Positions 31,869 to 40,363 of a DNA stretch of 64,000 nt are shown here, piece after piece. Positions within the stretch are counted from its first letter, which is position 1; each line of letters starts with the position of its first letter. The stretch is from JANWXR01 sp964608265 (GTDB lineage Bacteria > Chloroflexota > Anaerolineae > Anaerolineales > UBA6663), in contig CAZSNP010000003.1 of the NCBI GenBank assembly GCA_964608265.1, positions 71,260 to 135,259 on the forward strand, given 5' to 3'. A program made the position numbers and the translations under genes. The notes beneath the pieces are model-generated. The model was not told the origin of the DNA. It saw only the letters and a program-made list of their open reading frames with translations, and searched no databases.

Positions 31869-33380
31869 ATGGCTCTTGCCAGCAAATCCGAGACGAAAGC
31901 GCAACTCAAATTGACAGGCGCTGGCGCGCGGCGCGGCGAGCAGGTGCTGCAGCGATTGCGCGAACGGCCGCCGGCGATCTGGTACAAGGGTGAACGGGTC
32001 GTGGATGTGACGGCGCACCCGGCGCTCAGGAACGGCGCGCACTCGCTGGCGCGGCTGTACGACCTGCAGTGGGAGAAAGCCGAGATCAGCCTGTACGACT
32101 CGCCGAGCAGCGGCCACAAGGTCAACCGCTCGTTCATGCTGCCGAAGACGCACGACGAGTTGCGCTCCATCAGCCGGGCGATGAAGGTGTGGGCCGATGC
32201 CACCTTCGGCATGATGGGCCGCGTGCCCGATTATCTCAACCGCGCGCTGGCCGGGTACGCCGCCGGCGCCGCCTTCCTGGCCGAGGCCGACCCGCGCTTC
32301 GGCGACAACGCGCGCCGCTACTACGAGTACGTGCGCGAGAACGACCTGTGCCTCACGCACACCCTCATCACCCCGCAGGCCAACCGCGCGGTGAACACCG
32401 CCAAACAGGCCGACCCGTTCCTCGCCGCGCGCATCAAAGACGAGACCGACGCCGGGCTGGTGATCCGCGGCTGCCGCATGCTGGCCACGCTCCCCATCTC
32501 CGACGAGATCATGGTCTTCCCCTCGACGCTGCTCAAGAATCAGGATGAGGACGCGCCGTATGCCTACGGCTTCTGCATCCCCAACAACACGCCCGGCCTG
32601 AAGTTCATCTGCCGCGAGAGTTTCGATTACGGCCGCTCGCGTTACGATCACCCGCTCGGCTCGCGCTTCGAGGAGATGGACGCCGTCGTGGTCTTCGACG
32701 ATGTGTTCGTGCCGTGGGAGAACGTCTTTCTGTACAAGGACGTGGCGCGCTGCAATCAGGCCTATGCCCGCACCGGCGCGGTCGTCAACATGAGCCATCA
32801 GGTGGTGGTGAAGAACATCGCCAAGACCGAGTTCGTGCTTGGGCTGGCGCAGTTGATGGTGCAGACCATCGGGGTCGAGGGCTTTCAGCACATTCAGGAG
32901 AAGCTGGCCGAGATCTGGGTCAACCTCGAAACGATGAAGGCCTTTCTGCGCGCGGCCGAGGCCGAGGCCGCGCTGGATGAGTGGGGGGTGATGCGGCCCG
33001 CGTGGGACCCGCTCGACGCGGCGCGCAATCTTTATCCGCGACTGTACCCGCGCATGATCGAGATCATCCAGCAGATCGGCGCGAGCGGTTTCATGGCCAC
33101 GCCGACCGAGGCCGATGTGCACGGCGCGCTGGCCGAGGACATCCGCAAGTATTTTCAGGCCGCCCGCGCTGACGCGCACGAGCGCATCCCCATCTTTCGT
33201 CTGGCGTGGGATGCGGCCCTCTCGGCCTTCGGCTCGCGGCAGGTGCTGTACGAACGCTTCTTCTTCGGCGACCCGGTGCGCATGGCCGGCGCGCTCGTCG
33301 GCAACCACCAGTCGCAGCTCAATCAGCAAATGGAAAGAGTGCGTGAGTTCCTGAGGCAAGCCCAGACTGATTTGAGCTAA
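31869..33380 (+). CDS. hpaB: 4-hydroxyphenylacetate 3-monooxygenase, oxygenase component
   Basis: 503 residues of the FADH2-dependent HpaB/PvcC family, which shares the acyl-CoA dehydrogenase fold. Typical stretches are YDSPSSGHKVNRSF, FEEMDAVVVFDDVFVPWENVF and LNQQMERVREFL near the end. It hydroxylates 4-hydroxyphenylacetate to 3,4-dihydroxyphenylacetate using reduced flavin from a partner reductase, probably the HpaC-like protein encoded next. The ATG at 31869 has GGAG 8 nt upstream; an in-frame ATG at 31854 is possible but lies in that site. It is cytosolic. Confidence 0.93.
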   Translation: MALASKSETKAQLKLTGAGARRGEQVLQRLRERPPAIWYKGERVVDVTAHPALRNGAHSLARLYDLQWEKAEISLYDSPSSGHKVNRSFMLPKTHDELRSISRAMKVWADATFGMMGRVPDYLNRALAGYAAGAAFLAEADPRFGDNARRYYEYVRENDLCLTHTLITPQANRAVNTAKQADPFLAARIKDETDAGLVIRGCRMLATLPISDEIMVFPSTLLKNQDEDAPYAYGFCIPNNTPGLKFICRESFDYGRSRYDHPLGSRFEEMDAVVVFDDVFVPWENVFLYKDVARCNQAYARTGAVVNMSHQVVVKNIAKTEFVLGLAQLMVQTIGVEGFQHIQEKLAEIWVNLETMKAFLRAAEAEAALDEWGVMRPAWDPLDAARNLYPRLYPRMIEIIQQIGASGFMATPTEADVHGALAEDIRKYFQAARADAHERIPIFRLAWDAALSAFGSRQVLYERFFFGDPVRMAGALVGNHQSQLNQQMERVREFLRQAQTDLS

Positions 33381-33389
33381 AAGCGTCGC

Positions 33390-33441
33390 GTGTCGAAGTG
33401 TCGAGTGTCAGTCTACGTGGATGACACTCGACACCCGACAC
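33390..33441. repeat. Heptamer-word palindrome, GTGTCGA type
   Basis: GTGTCGAAGTGTCGAGTGTC (from 33390) returns as GACACTCGACACCCGACAC (to 33441). It fills the spacer between hpaB and hpaC. Shorter pieces with the same word (CACCCGACACC) lie near 4400 between arsC and pstB. Confidence 0.65.
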
Positions 33442-33456
33442 TGGACACTGTCACGT

Positions 33457-34011
33457 ATGACACTCGACCCTCGTACCTTTCGCAACACCCTCGGCCTGTT
33501 CGCCACCGGCGTCACGGTCATTGTCACGCAAGTCGGCGATGACGCGCATGCGATGACGGCCAATGCGGTCTCGTCGCTCTCGCTCGACCCGATGCTGGTG
33601 CTGTTCTGCCCCGGCAAGAAAGCGCACATGGCGCAATTGCTCGACTCGATGACGGGCTTCAGCGTCAATATCCTGCGCGACGACCAGCAGGCGCTGTCAA
33701 CATACTTCGCCGGCGGCTGGAAGGAGCCGGCCCCGCCGCCGTTCCGTTTTCGACCGGCGGAGTCTGCCCCACGACTTGAAGGCGCGCTGGCCTCGCTTCA
33801 ATGCGAAAAGCATCAACTCATTGACGGCGGCGACCATTGGATCGTGATTGGCCGCGTCGTGGCGCTGCATCAGGGCATCGAGCCGCGCAGGCCGCTGCTC
33901 TTTTTCGCCGGCCAATATCGGAACGTTGATTTCACCGTGGCCGCGCCCGCGCCGGATTTGACGAACGTCGAGGACGAGCCGGCGCACATCTTTTACGACC
34001 CGTGGCGCTGA
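33457..34011 (+). CDS. hpaC: Flavin reductase family protein, HpaC-like
   Basis: 184 residues of the split-barrel FMN/FAD reductase fold. The N-terminal pattern FRNTLGLFATGVTVIVT, then MTANAVSSLSLDPMLVLFC, is diagnostic of the family, and HWIVIGRVVALH forms a later strand. It should supply reduced flavin to HpaB. I start at 33457 (MTLDPRTF); the in-frame extension to 33421 lies in the palindrome. The C-terminus is acidic and may contact the partner. It is followed 60 nt later by hpaD. Confidence 0.88.
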   Translation: MTLDPRTFRNTLGLFATGVTVIVTQVGDDAHAMTANAVSSLSLDPMLVLFCPGKKAHMAQLLDSMTGFSVNILRDDQQALSTYFAGGWKEPAPPPFRFRPAESAPRLEGALASLQCEKHQLIDGGDHWIVIGRVVALHQGIEPRRPLLFFAGQYRNVDFTVAAPAPDLTNVEDEPAHIFYDPWR

Positions 34012-34071
34012 CGAGAACGAGTCAGGATTGAAGATAAATCGTCAATCATCACGCTCCACCCTTCTACCGCA

Positions 34072-35064
34072 ATGACCTTCAACATCACCCGCTGCGCGCA
34101 CGCCGAACTGCGTGTCACCGACCTCGACGCCGCACATGACTTTTACGTGGACGCGCTCGGGCTGCTCGAAATAGACCGCGACGCCGGCCGCCTCTACCTC
34201 GGCGCGATGGAGGAGCGCGACAAGTATTGCCTCGTGCTGCGGCGCGCCGCGAGCCCCGGCGTCGGCCACCTCGCCTTTCGCGTCGCGAACGAATCCGACC
34301 TCGGCGCGCTGCAGCGTGTTTACGCTGAGGCCGGCCTGCCCACGCGCTGGGTCGAAGCCGGCACGGTCGAGCGCGGGCAGGGGCGGGCGCTGCGCGTGCA
34401 GGACCCGAGCGGCCTGCCGGTCGAGTTCTTCCACGCCATCGCGCAGCGCGAGCGCAGGTTGCAACACTTCCACGAGTATCGCGGCGCGAACGTGATGCGG
34501 ATTGACCACTTCAATTGCCAGGTGCCCGAGGTGCAGACGGCGTACGATTGGTGGACGAAGCAGATGGGTTTCTATCTTTCGGAGTACACCGTCAGCGACC
34601 CGCCCGGCCCCGAGCGGTTGTGGGCGGCGTGGCTGCACCGCAAGCAAAACGTCCATGACCTGGCGCTGATGAACGGCCTCGGCCCGAGGCTCCATCACAT
34701 CGGCATGTGGTTGCAGGATACGGGCAGCGTGCTGCGCGCGTGCGACATTCTGGCGGCGCGGGGGCGGGTGGGGCAGATCGAGCGCGGGCCGGGGCGGCAC
34801 GGCCTGAGCAACGCGTTCTTCTTGTATCTGCGCGACCCCGATGGAAACCGCATCGAGCTGTACACCAGCGACTACCTCATCCCCGACCCCGACTTCGCGC
34901 CGATCAAGTGGACGCTGAGCGATCCGCGCCGCGCGACGTTCTGGGGCCACTACGCGCCGAAGAGCTGGTTCGAGGAAGCGTCGCCCTGCGAGGACATCCT
35001 CACCGGCGAACTGCTGCCCACGCGCCAGCCGGTGATGCAGGGCACGCCTGATTTTGCCACTTAA
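34072..35064 (+). CDS. hpaD: 3,4-dihydroxyphenylacetate 2,3-dioxygenase
   Basis: 330 residues, type I extradiol dioxygenase made of two vicinal-oxygen-chelate modules. The metal ligands are His146 (RIDHFNC), His208 or His209 (RLHHIG) and Glu262 (NRIELYT), in the C-terminal module as usual. The length and the tail (FAPIKWTLSDPRRATFWG) fit homoprotocatechuate dioxygenases of the Brevibacterium type. It opens the ring made by HpaB-HpaC and hands the product to HpaE. It is the last gene of the cluster; hpaF (CHM isomerase) and hpaH-like genes are not present nearby. Confidence 0.9.
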   Translation: MTFNITRCAHAELRVTDLDAAHDFYVDALGLLEIDRDAGRLYLGAMEERDKYCLVLRRAASPGVGHLAFRVANESDLGALQRVYAEAGLPTRWVEAGTVERGQGRALRVQDPSGLPVEFFHAIAQRERRLQHFHEYRGANVMRIDHFNCQVPEVQTAYDWWTKQMGFYLSEYTVSDPPGPERLWAAWLHRKQNVHDLALMNGLGPRLHHIGMWLQDTGSVLRACDILAARGRVGQIERGPGRHGLSNAFFLYLRDPDGNRIELYTSDYLIPDPDFAPIKWTLSDPRRATFWGHYAPKSWFEEASPCEDILTGELLPTRQPVMQGTPDFAT

Positions 35065-35071
35065 TCAGTTT

Positions 35072-35160
35072 GTGTCACCCCGAGCGAAGCGAGGGGTCTC
35101 TGGCTTGATAATAGGCGGGTCAGATGAGCCAGAGATGTCTCGCCCCGCTCGACATGACAC
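35072..35160. repeat. Dispersed palindromic element, GTGTCACCCCGAGC type
   Basis: 89 bp whose ends are long imperfect inverted repeats: GTGTCACCCCGAGCGAAGCG... and, on the other strand, GTGTCATGTCGAGCGGGGCG..., pairing over about 33 bases to TCTCTGGCT. It relates to 2151-2293 and 48538-48715. It lies directly after hpaD and may also act as a transcript end. Confidence 0.65.
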
Positions 35161-35183
35161 GAAGATAATGACGCTGACTTTGA

Positions 35184-35189
35184 TATAAT
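35184..35189 (+). promoter_or_regulatory. -10 element before the 75-aa gene
   Basis: TATAAT, 47 nt before the ATG at 35236. No convincing -35 is visible. Confidence 0.35.
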
Positions 35190-35235
35190 CGCGCCGCACT
35201 CAAACCCGAGACTCGATAACTGAAACGATTACGCT

Positions 35236-35463
35236 ATGCCGACTGCCCAGGAACTCGCCGCGGCCCTCGACCGCCTGAAGAAGAACGACCGCGTCACGCT
35301 GATCCGCGTCGCGGTGCCGGGCGATGCCTGCCCGGTGTGCATGTCGCTTCAGGGCGCGTATCCGAAAGAGGCCGTGCCCGTGCTGCCACCGGATGGGTGT
35401 TCGTGCCCCGGTGGCCGCTCGCGGGTGCATTACGAGCCGGTGCTGGCGGAGATTTATCCGTAA
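35236..35463 (+). CDS. Small cysteine-rich protein, 75 aa
   Basis: An N-terminal helix (TAQELAAALDRLKKND) is followed by a compact domain with four Cys: CPVC and, 22 residues on, CSC (GDACPVCMSLQGAYP and LPPDGCSCPGG). The pair spacing suits a small zinc-binding fold. The CPVCxSLxG pattern recalls the tail of phage head-morphogenesis proteins, but nothing phage-like is nearby. A possible -10 lies at 35184. The function is unknown. Confidence 0.65.
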   Translation: MPTAQELAAALDRLKKNDRVTLIRVAVPGDACPVCMSLQGAYPKEAVPVLPPDGCSCPGGRSRVHYEPVLAEIYP

Positions 35464-35483
35464 GGGGAACGCTGTTGATTGCC

Positions 35484-37127
35484 CTACGCCCCGTTCATCC
35501 CCAACACATGCCGCGCCAATCGCATCGCTGAGTCGCGATCGGTTACCTCCCCGGCGGCCTGCGCCTCGCGGATCGCCTCGAGCACTTCCCCGATCTTCGG
35601 GCCGGGCTTCAGCCCCAACTCTGAGATCAAATCATCGCCGTTGACGAGCGCGGGCGGCGCGACGTGCGTCGCGCGTTTCTCGAAATACGCCTCGAGCAGT
35701 TTGAAGCAGCCGGCGAGGTGTTGCGCCCACTCATCCTGCGGCGGCGGGCTCCCGCCGAACTTGCCGAGATAATCGGCCAGCGAGAGCAACACGATGTCCA
35801 CCCCCGCTGCGCCGGTATCACGCCAGAAGCGATAGACCGCGCGCGACGACGGCTCGCCCGCCTTCGACAGCAAGCGCGGGCGCATGTGATCCGCTACGAT
35901 GGTCCGCGCGTGCCTGATCTCATCCGTGCTGAAGCGCAGACGCGTCATCACAACTTGGGTCAGCTCGGCGCTGAGGTTTTCGTGATCGAGGAAGCGGATT
36001 CGGCCATCGGCCTCGACGGTGCGGGTCCCCGGTTTGGCGGCGTCGTGCAGCAATGCGGCCAGCATCAGCACCCAGCGCACCGGGCGTTCGCTCGATAGCG
36101 AGGCCGACAGATGGTCGTTGAGTTGCTGGCGGTAACGACCGAACCGCACCGCGACCAGGCCGAGGATGAGATCGGAGGCTGCGTCCACGTCGTGCCGCAG
36201 GCCGAGGATGCGCAGCACTTCCTCCAGGCGGGTGACGACGGCCAGCGTGTGTTCCCACACATCCAGCGTCGTGTGCGGGGGCGATTGCGTCACGCCCTTG
36301 AGCGCGGTCAGCTCGGGGATGATGTGTTTGAGCAGGCCCAGCAGGTCGAGCGCGCGCAGACCGGCGGCTGGTTGCGGGCCGCCGAGGCAACGGATGAACT
36401 CATCGCGAATACGCTCCGCTGAAACGCGAGCGAGCGCAGCGGCCTCGGCCCTGATGGCTTCGCGCGTGGCCTTATCGATCGTGAAGCCGAGTTCCGCTGC
36501 ATGCCGCACGGCGCGCAGGCCGCGCAATGGGTCATCGGCGATGGCCGCCGGCCCGCAGGCGCGGATCACCTTCGCGCGCAGATCCTGTTGGCCGCGCAAC
36601 GGGTCAATGAGTGAGTCGAGCGCCGTCAGCGAAACCGCCATGGCGTTGAGGGTGAAGTCGCGCGCGGCGAGGTCGGCGTACAAGTCGTGGCCGCGCAACG
36701 TGGCGAAGTCGAGCGTGTGGGTGAATCCGTCCGCCTCGCGCAGGATGACGCGCCCGGTGCCGCGCTCGGCGTCCAGCGGGTAGAACGGCGCCCGCAACGA
36801 GTCGCCGACCGCGCGGGCCACCGCCAGCCCGTCCCCGTCCACGGCAAAATCCACATCACGCACGCGCCGGTTGAGGATCACATCGCGCACTGCGCCGCCC
36901 ACCAGCCACACCCTGGCGGGATCGGGGAGCGCGCGCCCCACCACGTGGACGATGGCGGGCAGTTCGTAATCGAACGGCTCGGGGACGAAGACGACCTGCG
37001 GCTGGGCTTTGGGCTGGGAGAGTTGGGCGCTGGCGCGGGCCGCCTCGGCGGTCGCCCCCACGGCGATCACTTCCTCGCGGACGAGGGCGACCCAGCGCCC
37101 GGCGTATTCGGCCAGTGACGGCGTCAT
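35484..37127 (-). CDS. cca: CCA-adding tRNA nucleotidyltransferase / poly(A) polymerase with DUF5678 and HD domains
   Basis: 547 residues. Residues 1-32 (YAGRWVALVREEVIAVGATAEEA-like) match the short DUF5678 module. The nucleotidyltransferase head follows, with GGAVRD (77-82) and the catalytic pair Asp91/Asp93 in RDVDFAVDGDG, and then RDFTLNAMA and DPLRGLRAVRHAAELGF. The C-terminal half has an HD domain (ALLHDAAKPGTRT, later DHENLS and ADHMRP). It adds or repairs the CCA end of tRNA; the HD part may trim phosphates. It overlaps the LLM oxidoreductase gene by 4 nt. Whether it does full CCA addition or only part cannot be told. Confidence 0.9.
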   Translation of the reverse strand: MTPSLAEYAGRWVALVREEVIAVGATAEAARASAQLSQPKAQPQVVFVPEPFDYELPAIVHVVGRALPDPARVWLVGGAVRDVILNRRVRDVDFAVDGDGLAVARAVGDSLRAPFYPLDAERGTGRVILREADGFTHTLDFATLRGHDLYADLAARDFTLNAMAVSLTALDSLIDPLRGQQDLRAKVIRACGPAAIADDPLRGLRAVRHAAELGFTIDKATREAIRAEAAALARVSAERIRDEFIRCLGGPQPAAGLRALDLLGLLKHIIPELTALKGVTQSPPHTTLDVWEHTLAVVTRLEEVLRILGLRHDVDAASDLILGLVAVRFGRYRQQLNDHLSASLSSERPVRWVLMLAALLHDAAKPGTRTVEADGRIRFLDHENLSAELTQVVMTRLRFSTDEIRHARTIVADHMRPRLLSKAGEPSSRAVYRFWRDTGAAGVDIVLLSLADYLGKFGGSPPPQDEWAQHLAGCFKLLEAYFEKRATHVAPPALVNGDDLISELGLKPGPKIGEVLEAIREAQAAGEVTDRDSAMRLARHVLGMNGA

Positions 37128-38236
37128 GGCGCGACGGGCGACCGGAGCTCGGCGCGCACGGCCGGAGCGACGCGCGTGCCGAGCAACTCGATGGCCCGCA
37201 TCATCCTGGCGTGGGGCAGCGTGCCGACGCCGAGTTGCAGCAGCAGTCGCCGATGGCCGAAGAGGCGATGCTGAAACAGTATCTTCTCGATGATCTCAGC
37301 GGGGCTGCCGACGAACTCCGCGCCGCGCAGGGTGCGCGCGGCCTCGAACTGCTGGCGCGTCACCGGCGGCCAGCCGCGCTCGCGCCCGATCTTGCTCATC
37401 ATGGCGGCATACGACGGGAAGTAGTCGTCGGCGGCCTGGCGCGACTCATCGGCGATGAAACCGTGCGAGTTGATGCTGAGCGGCAATTGGGCCGGGTCGT
37501 GCCCGGCGCGCCGCGCCGCTTCGCGATACAACTCGACCAGGGGCGTGAAACGCTCGGGCATGCCGCCGATGATGGCCAGCGCCATCGGCAGCCCGAGGCC
37601 CGCCGCGCGCACCACCGACTCGGGCGTGCCGCCGACCGCGACCCAGATCGGCAATGGCTGCTGAACCGGGCGCGGATACACACCGGAGTCGCTCAGCGGC
37701 GCGCGATGCCGGCCCGACCACGTCATCCGCTCGGCCTCGCGCAGTCGCAGCAGCAACTCCAGCTTTTCGGAGAAGAGCGAGTCGTAGTCGCGCAGGTCGT
37801 AGCCGAAGAGCGGGAACGATTCGATGAACGAGCCGCGCCCGGCCATGATCTCGGCGCGACCGTTCGAGAGCAGGTCGAGCGTGGCGAAGCGCTGAAAGAC
37901 GCGCACCGGGTCGTCGGAGCTGAGCACCGTCACCGCGCTGGTGAGGCGGATGGTTTTGGTGCGCGCCGCCGCCATCGCCAGGATGACCTCCGGCGCGGAC
38001 GAGAGAAAATCGGGGCGATGGTGCTCGCCAATGCCGAAGACATCCAGCCCGACCTGATCGGCCAGCTCGATGGTCTCGATGAGGTTGCGCATGCGCAGCG
38101 CCGGGCTGAGGAGCTGCCCGGTGGCGGGGTCGGGCGTCAACTCCACAAAGGAGTACAGGCCCAACTCGAACGCGCCCGGTGGGGTGGGTGGCCGATGGGC
38201 GGAAATCGTCGCTCCGTCAGTGGATGGTGAAACCAC
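37124..38236 (-). CDS. LLM-class flavin-dependent oxidoreductase
   Basis: About 370 residues of the luciferase-like monooxygenase barrel. Typical segments are FGIGEHHRPDFLSSAP, LTSAVTVLSSDDPVRVFQ, SNGRAEIMAGRGSF and PIWVAVGGTPESVVRAAGLG. It uses FMN or F420; the substrate is not evident. The start is uncertain: a GTG at 38236 overlaps the upstream TK-HPRT gene by 20 nt, and the conserved fold only begins near GAFELGLYSF. A longer in-frame extension reaches into that gene and is unlikely. It is translationally coupled to cca downstream. Confidence 0.83.
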   Translation of the reverse strand: MVSPSTDGATISAHRPPTPPGAFELGLYSFVELTPDPATGQLLSPALRMRNLIETIELADQVGLDVFGIGEHHRPDFLSSAPEVILAMAAARTKTIRLTSAVTVLSSDDPVRVFQRFATLDLLSNGRAEIMAGRGSFIESFPLFGYDLRDYDSLFSEKLELLLRLREAERMTWSGRHRAPLSDSGVYPRPVQQPLPIWVAVGGTPESVVRAAGLGLPMALAIIGGMPERFTPLVELYREAARRAGHDPAQLPLSINSHGFIADESRQAADDYFPSYAAMMSKIGRERGWPPVTRQQFEAARTLRGAEFVGSPAEIIEKILFQHRLFGHRRLLLQLGVGTLPHARMMRAIELLGTRVAPAVRAELRSPVAP

Positions 38237-39368
38237 TCTTGACAATCCCGATGTAGGGCAAGTGGCGATAGTATTCGTCCACGTCCAGCCCGTAACCGAC
38301 GACAAAGTGATTGGGGATGGTGAAGCCGACGTAGTCGAGCGGCACGGGCGTCACGCGGCGTTCGGCCTTATCGAGCAACGCGCAGATTTTGAGCGAGGCC
38401 GGCCTGCGCGCGGCGAGCAAATCCATCACCTTGGCAATGGTGTGGCCGGTGTCGACGATGTCTTCGATGACGAGCACGTGGCGATCTTCAATGTCTTGCA
38501 CGACATCCATGGCGATGCGCACCTGCCCCGACGATTTGCGGACGCCGGGATCGTACGAGCTGATGGCCATAAAATCCACGACCGGGTTGATGGTGAGCGC
38601 GCGCATCAAATCGGTCAGGAAGATCACCGCCCCGCGCAGGATGCAAAGCAACATCACCTCTTTGCCCTCGTAGTCGCGGCTGATCTCGGCGCCCAGCTCG
38701 ACCACGCGCGCCCGGAGTTGTTCCTCGCTGATGAGGATGCCGGCCAGCATCTCCGGCTGCCCGTCGGGCGCCGGCTGGATGGCGCTGGCTTCCTTCGGTT
38801 TGCGCGGGACGATGTGGTGCTCGCGGCAGCGGGCTTGGTACATCTCGCTGGCGCCGACGACGACCACCGGATCGTCGTACGAGGCCGGGTTGCCGTTGAT
38901 CAGCCGCTGCGTGCGCGAGGCCTCATCGCCGCACACCGCGCAGATGGCGTGCAGCTTGTCCACGCTCTCGGCCAGCGAGAAGAAGTCGGGCATGGCCCCA
39001 AACGGTTCGCCGCGAAAATCCTGATCGAGCCCGGCGACGATGACGCGCACCCCGCGCGCCGCCAGCGCCCGCGCCACGCCGACGATTTCCGGCGGAAAAA
39101 ACTGGGCCTCATCCAGCGCCACCACCGTGGTCTCCGCTTTCACCAGCGGCAGGATCTCCGTCACCAGCGCCACCGGCGTGGCCTCGAACTCGCTGCCGGC
39201 GTGTGATTTCACTTTCTCGATCGAATAGCGATTGTCGATAACGGGCTTGAAGACCTGAACACTCTGGCGGGCGATGCGGGCGCGGCGCAGCCGGCGGATC
39301 AGCTCCTCGGTCTTGCCGCTGAACATCGAGCCGGTGATGACTTCAATTGAGCCGTTGGTATGTTTCAT
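38217..39368 (-). CDS. Thymidine kinase fused to hypoxanthine phosphoribosyltransferase
   Basis: 383 residues with two complete enzymes. Residues 1-188 are a type II thymidine kinase: P-loop GSMFSGKT (13-20), catalytic Glu87 in DEAQFF, and the zinc site Cys143, Cys146, Cys181, His184. A Pro/Gln-rich linker of about 20 residues follows. Residues 205-383 are HPRT (Hpt type): SSYDPG near 270, PRPP loop IEDIVDTGHT (301-310), then VGFTIPNHFVVGYGLD. Both belong to nucleoside/base salvage, for thymidine and for hypoxanthine/guanine. The ATG at 39368 (MKHTNG) is chosen because the kinase fold begins at once. No stop or internal start site separates the halves. Confidence 0.9.
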   Translation of the reverse strand: MKHTNGSIEVITGSMFSGKTEELIRRLRRARIARQSVQVFKPVIDNRYSIEKVKSHAGSEFEATPVALVTEILPLVKAETTVVALDEAQFFPPEIVGVARALAARGVRVIVAGLDQDFRGEPFGAMPDFFSLAESVDKLHAICAVCGDEASRTQRLINGNPASYDDPVVVVGASEMYQARCREHHIVPRKPKEASAIQPAPDGQPEMLAGILISEEQLRARVVELGAEISRDYEGKEVMLLCILRGAVIFLTDLMRALTINPVVDFMAISSYDPGVRKSSGQVRIAMDVVQDIEDRHVLVIEDIVDTGHTIAKVMDLLAARRPASLKICALLDKAERRVTPVPLDYVGFTIPNHFVVGYGLDVDEYYRHLPYIGIVKSGFTIH

Positions 39369-39432
39369 GGAACGGTGCCAGGTTTCGCAAAGGGGGTGAC
39401 TTGGAATGAGCCGATTGTAGCCAATCCGTCGC

Positions 39433-39469
39433 AAAACAAAAAGGCAGATGTCCTCGCGGAACATCTGCC
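39433..39469 (-). terminator. Strong terminator after rpmE
   Basis: GGCAGATGT (39443-39451) pairs with ACATCTGCC (39461-39469) around CCTCGCGGA. On the minus strand the stem is followed by TTTTTGTTTTG. It ends the rplU-rpmA-rpmE transcript. Confidence 0.9.
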
Positions 39470-39489
39470 GTAAGTTGGTCCTTCCCGGG

Positions 39490-39960
39490 TCAGGCCGCTT
39501 CGCCCTCGGCCTCGTCCTTGAGGAAGCCGCGCGCGCGCAGACGCTTCTTCACATCAATCAGGTTCTTGCGGCCCATGCCGTCGAGGGCCAGCACCTCATC
39601 GTCGCCGGCCTTGAGCTTCTCGACGACGTCGGTCACGGTGTTGAGGCCGGCCGCCGTCAACACACCGACCACGCGCTCATCCAGCCCCAGCCCGGTGATG
39701 GATTGATCGGCCGAGACTTTGGCCGCCTCGCGCGCCGTTTGCTGCTGCTGAAATTGGGTGCGGGCTTCGAGCTTCTTGTAGAAGCGATCCACCTGGCCTT
39801 CGGTGTCCACGATGCGCTGCTCGCCGGTGAAGAACGGGTGGCACTTGTAGCACACGTCGGTGTGGATTTCGCCCCTGGTCGAACCCGTCGTCCACGTGTT
39901 GCCGCATGCGCAGGTCACCCTGGCCTCGGCGTGATACTTCGGATGAATTTTCTCTTTCAT
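39490..39960 (-). CDS. rpmE: Ribosomal protein L31 with alpha-CTD-like C-terminal domain
   Basis: 156 residues; ordinary L31 is about 70. Residues 1-70 are zinc-type L31, with Cys17, Cys19, Cys37 and Cys40 (CACG, CYKC) and HPFFTGEQRIVDTEGQVDRF. After a Gln-rich hinge (QFQQQQ), residues 88-148 (LGLDERVVGVLTAAGLNTV, then LDGMGRKNLIDVKKRL) show the helix-hairpin-helix pattern of the RNA polymerase alpha C-terminal domain. It follows rpmA and rplU on the same strand. The extra domain may bind nucleic acid, for example rRNA or a promoter; this is inferred from fold resemblance only. Confidence 0.88.
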   Translation of the reverse strand: MKEKIHPKYHAEARVTCACGNTWTTGSTRGEIHTDVCYKCHPFFTGEQRIVDTEGQVDRFYKKLEARTQFQQQQTAREAAKVSADQSITGLGLDERVVGVLTAAGLNTVTDVVEKLKAGDDEVLALDGMGRKNLIDVKKRLRARGFLKDEAEGEAA

Positions 39961-40097
39961 GATGTCCTCTTGCCCCAGCGAGCCGATGATGTTCCTTCGA
40001 TGGTGTGATCCGGGGCGCGACTCACATCACTCTTCGGAACGGGCAACCAGTCCCTCATTCCCCAATCCTCGTGCCCGGTGGATACAGGGAGGTGTCG

Positions 40098-40358
40098 CTA
40101 CGCCGAGGTCGGCAGCACACTGACCTTCTTCTGCCCGGTGGGCAATTCGTCGTACTTCACCACCCCGTCGACGACGGCGAACAGCGTGTCATCCTTGCCG
40201 ACCATCACGTTGAGGCCGGGCTTGATTTTAGTGCCGCGCTGGCGGACGAGGATGTGGCCGGAGCGCACGGCCTCGCCGCCGTACTTCTTCACCCCCAGGC
40301 GTTGGGAGTTGCTGTCGCGACCGTTGCGGCTGGAGCCGGCGCCTTTTTTGTGTGCCAT
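40098..40358 (-). CDS. rpmA: Ribosomal protein L27
   Basis: 86 residues with the highly conserved start MAHKKGAGSSRNGRDS and then RLGVKKYGGE, GHILVRQRGTKIKPG. There is no Firmicutes-type cleavable N-terminal extension. It sits 5 nt after the rplU stop, the usual L21-L27 pair. The N-terminal tail reaches the peptidyl-transferase centre in ribosomes. Confidence 0.97.
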   Translation of the reverse strand: MAHKKGAGSSRNGRDSNSQRLGVKKYGGEAVRSGHILVRQRGTKIKPGLNVMVGKDDTLFAVVDGVVKYDELPTGQKKVSVLPTSA

Positions 40359-40363
40359 GGTCG

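Noticed and set aside
35236..35463. A phage head-morphogenesis fragment
   Set aside because: The CPVCxSLxG motif is only loosely similar, and no other phage gene, integrase or attachment site lies nearby.
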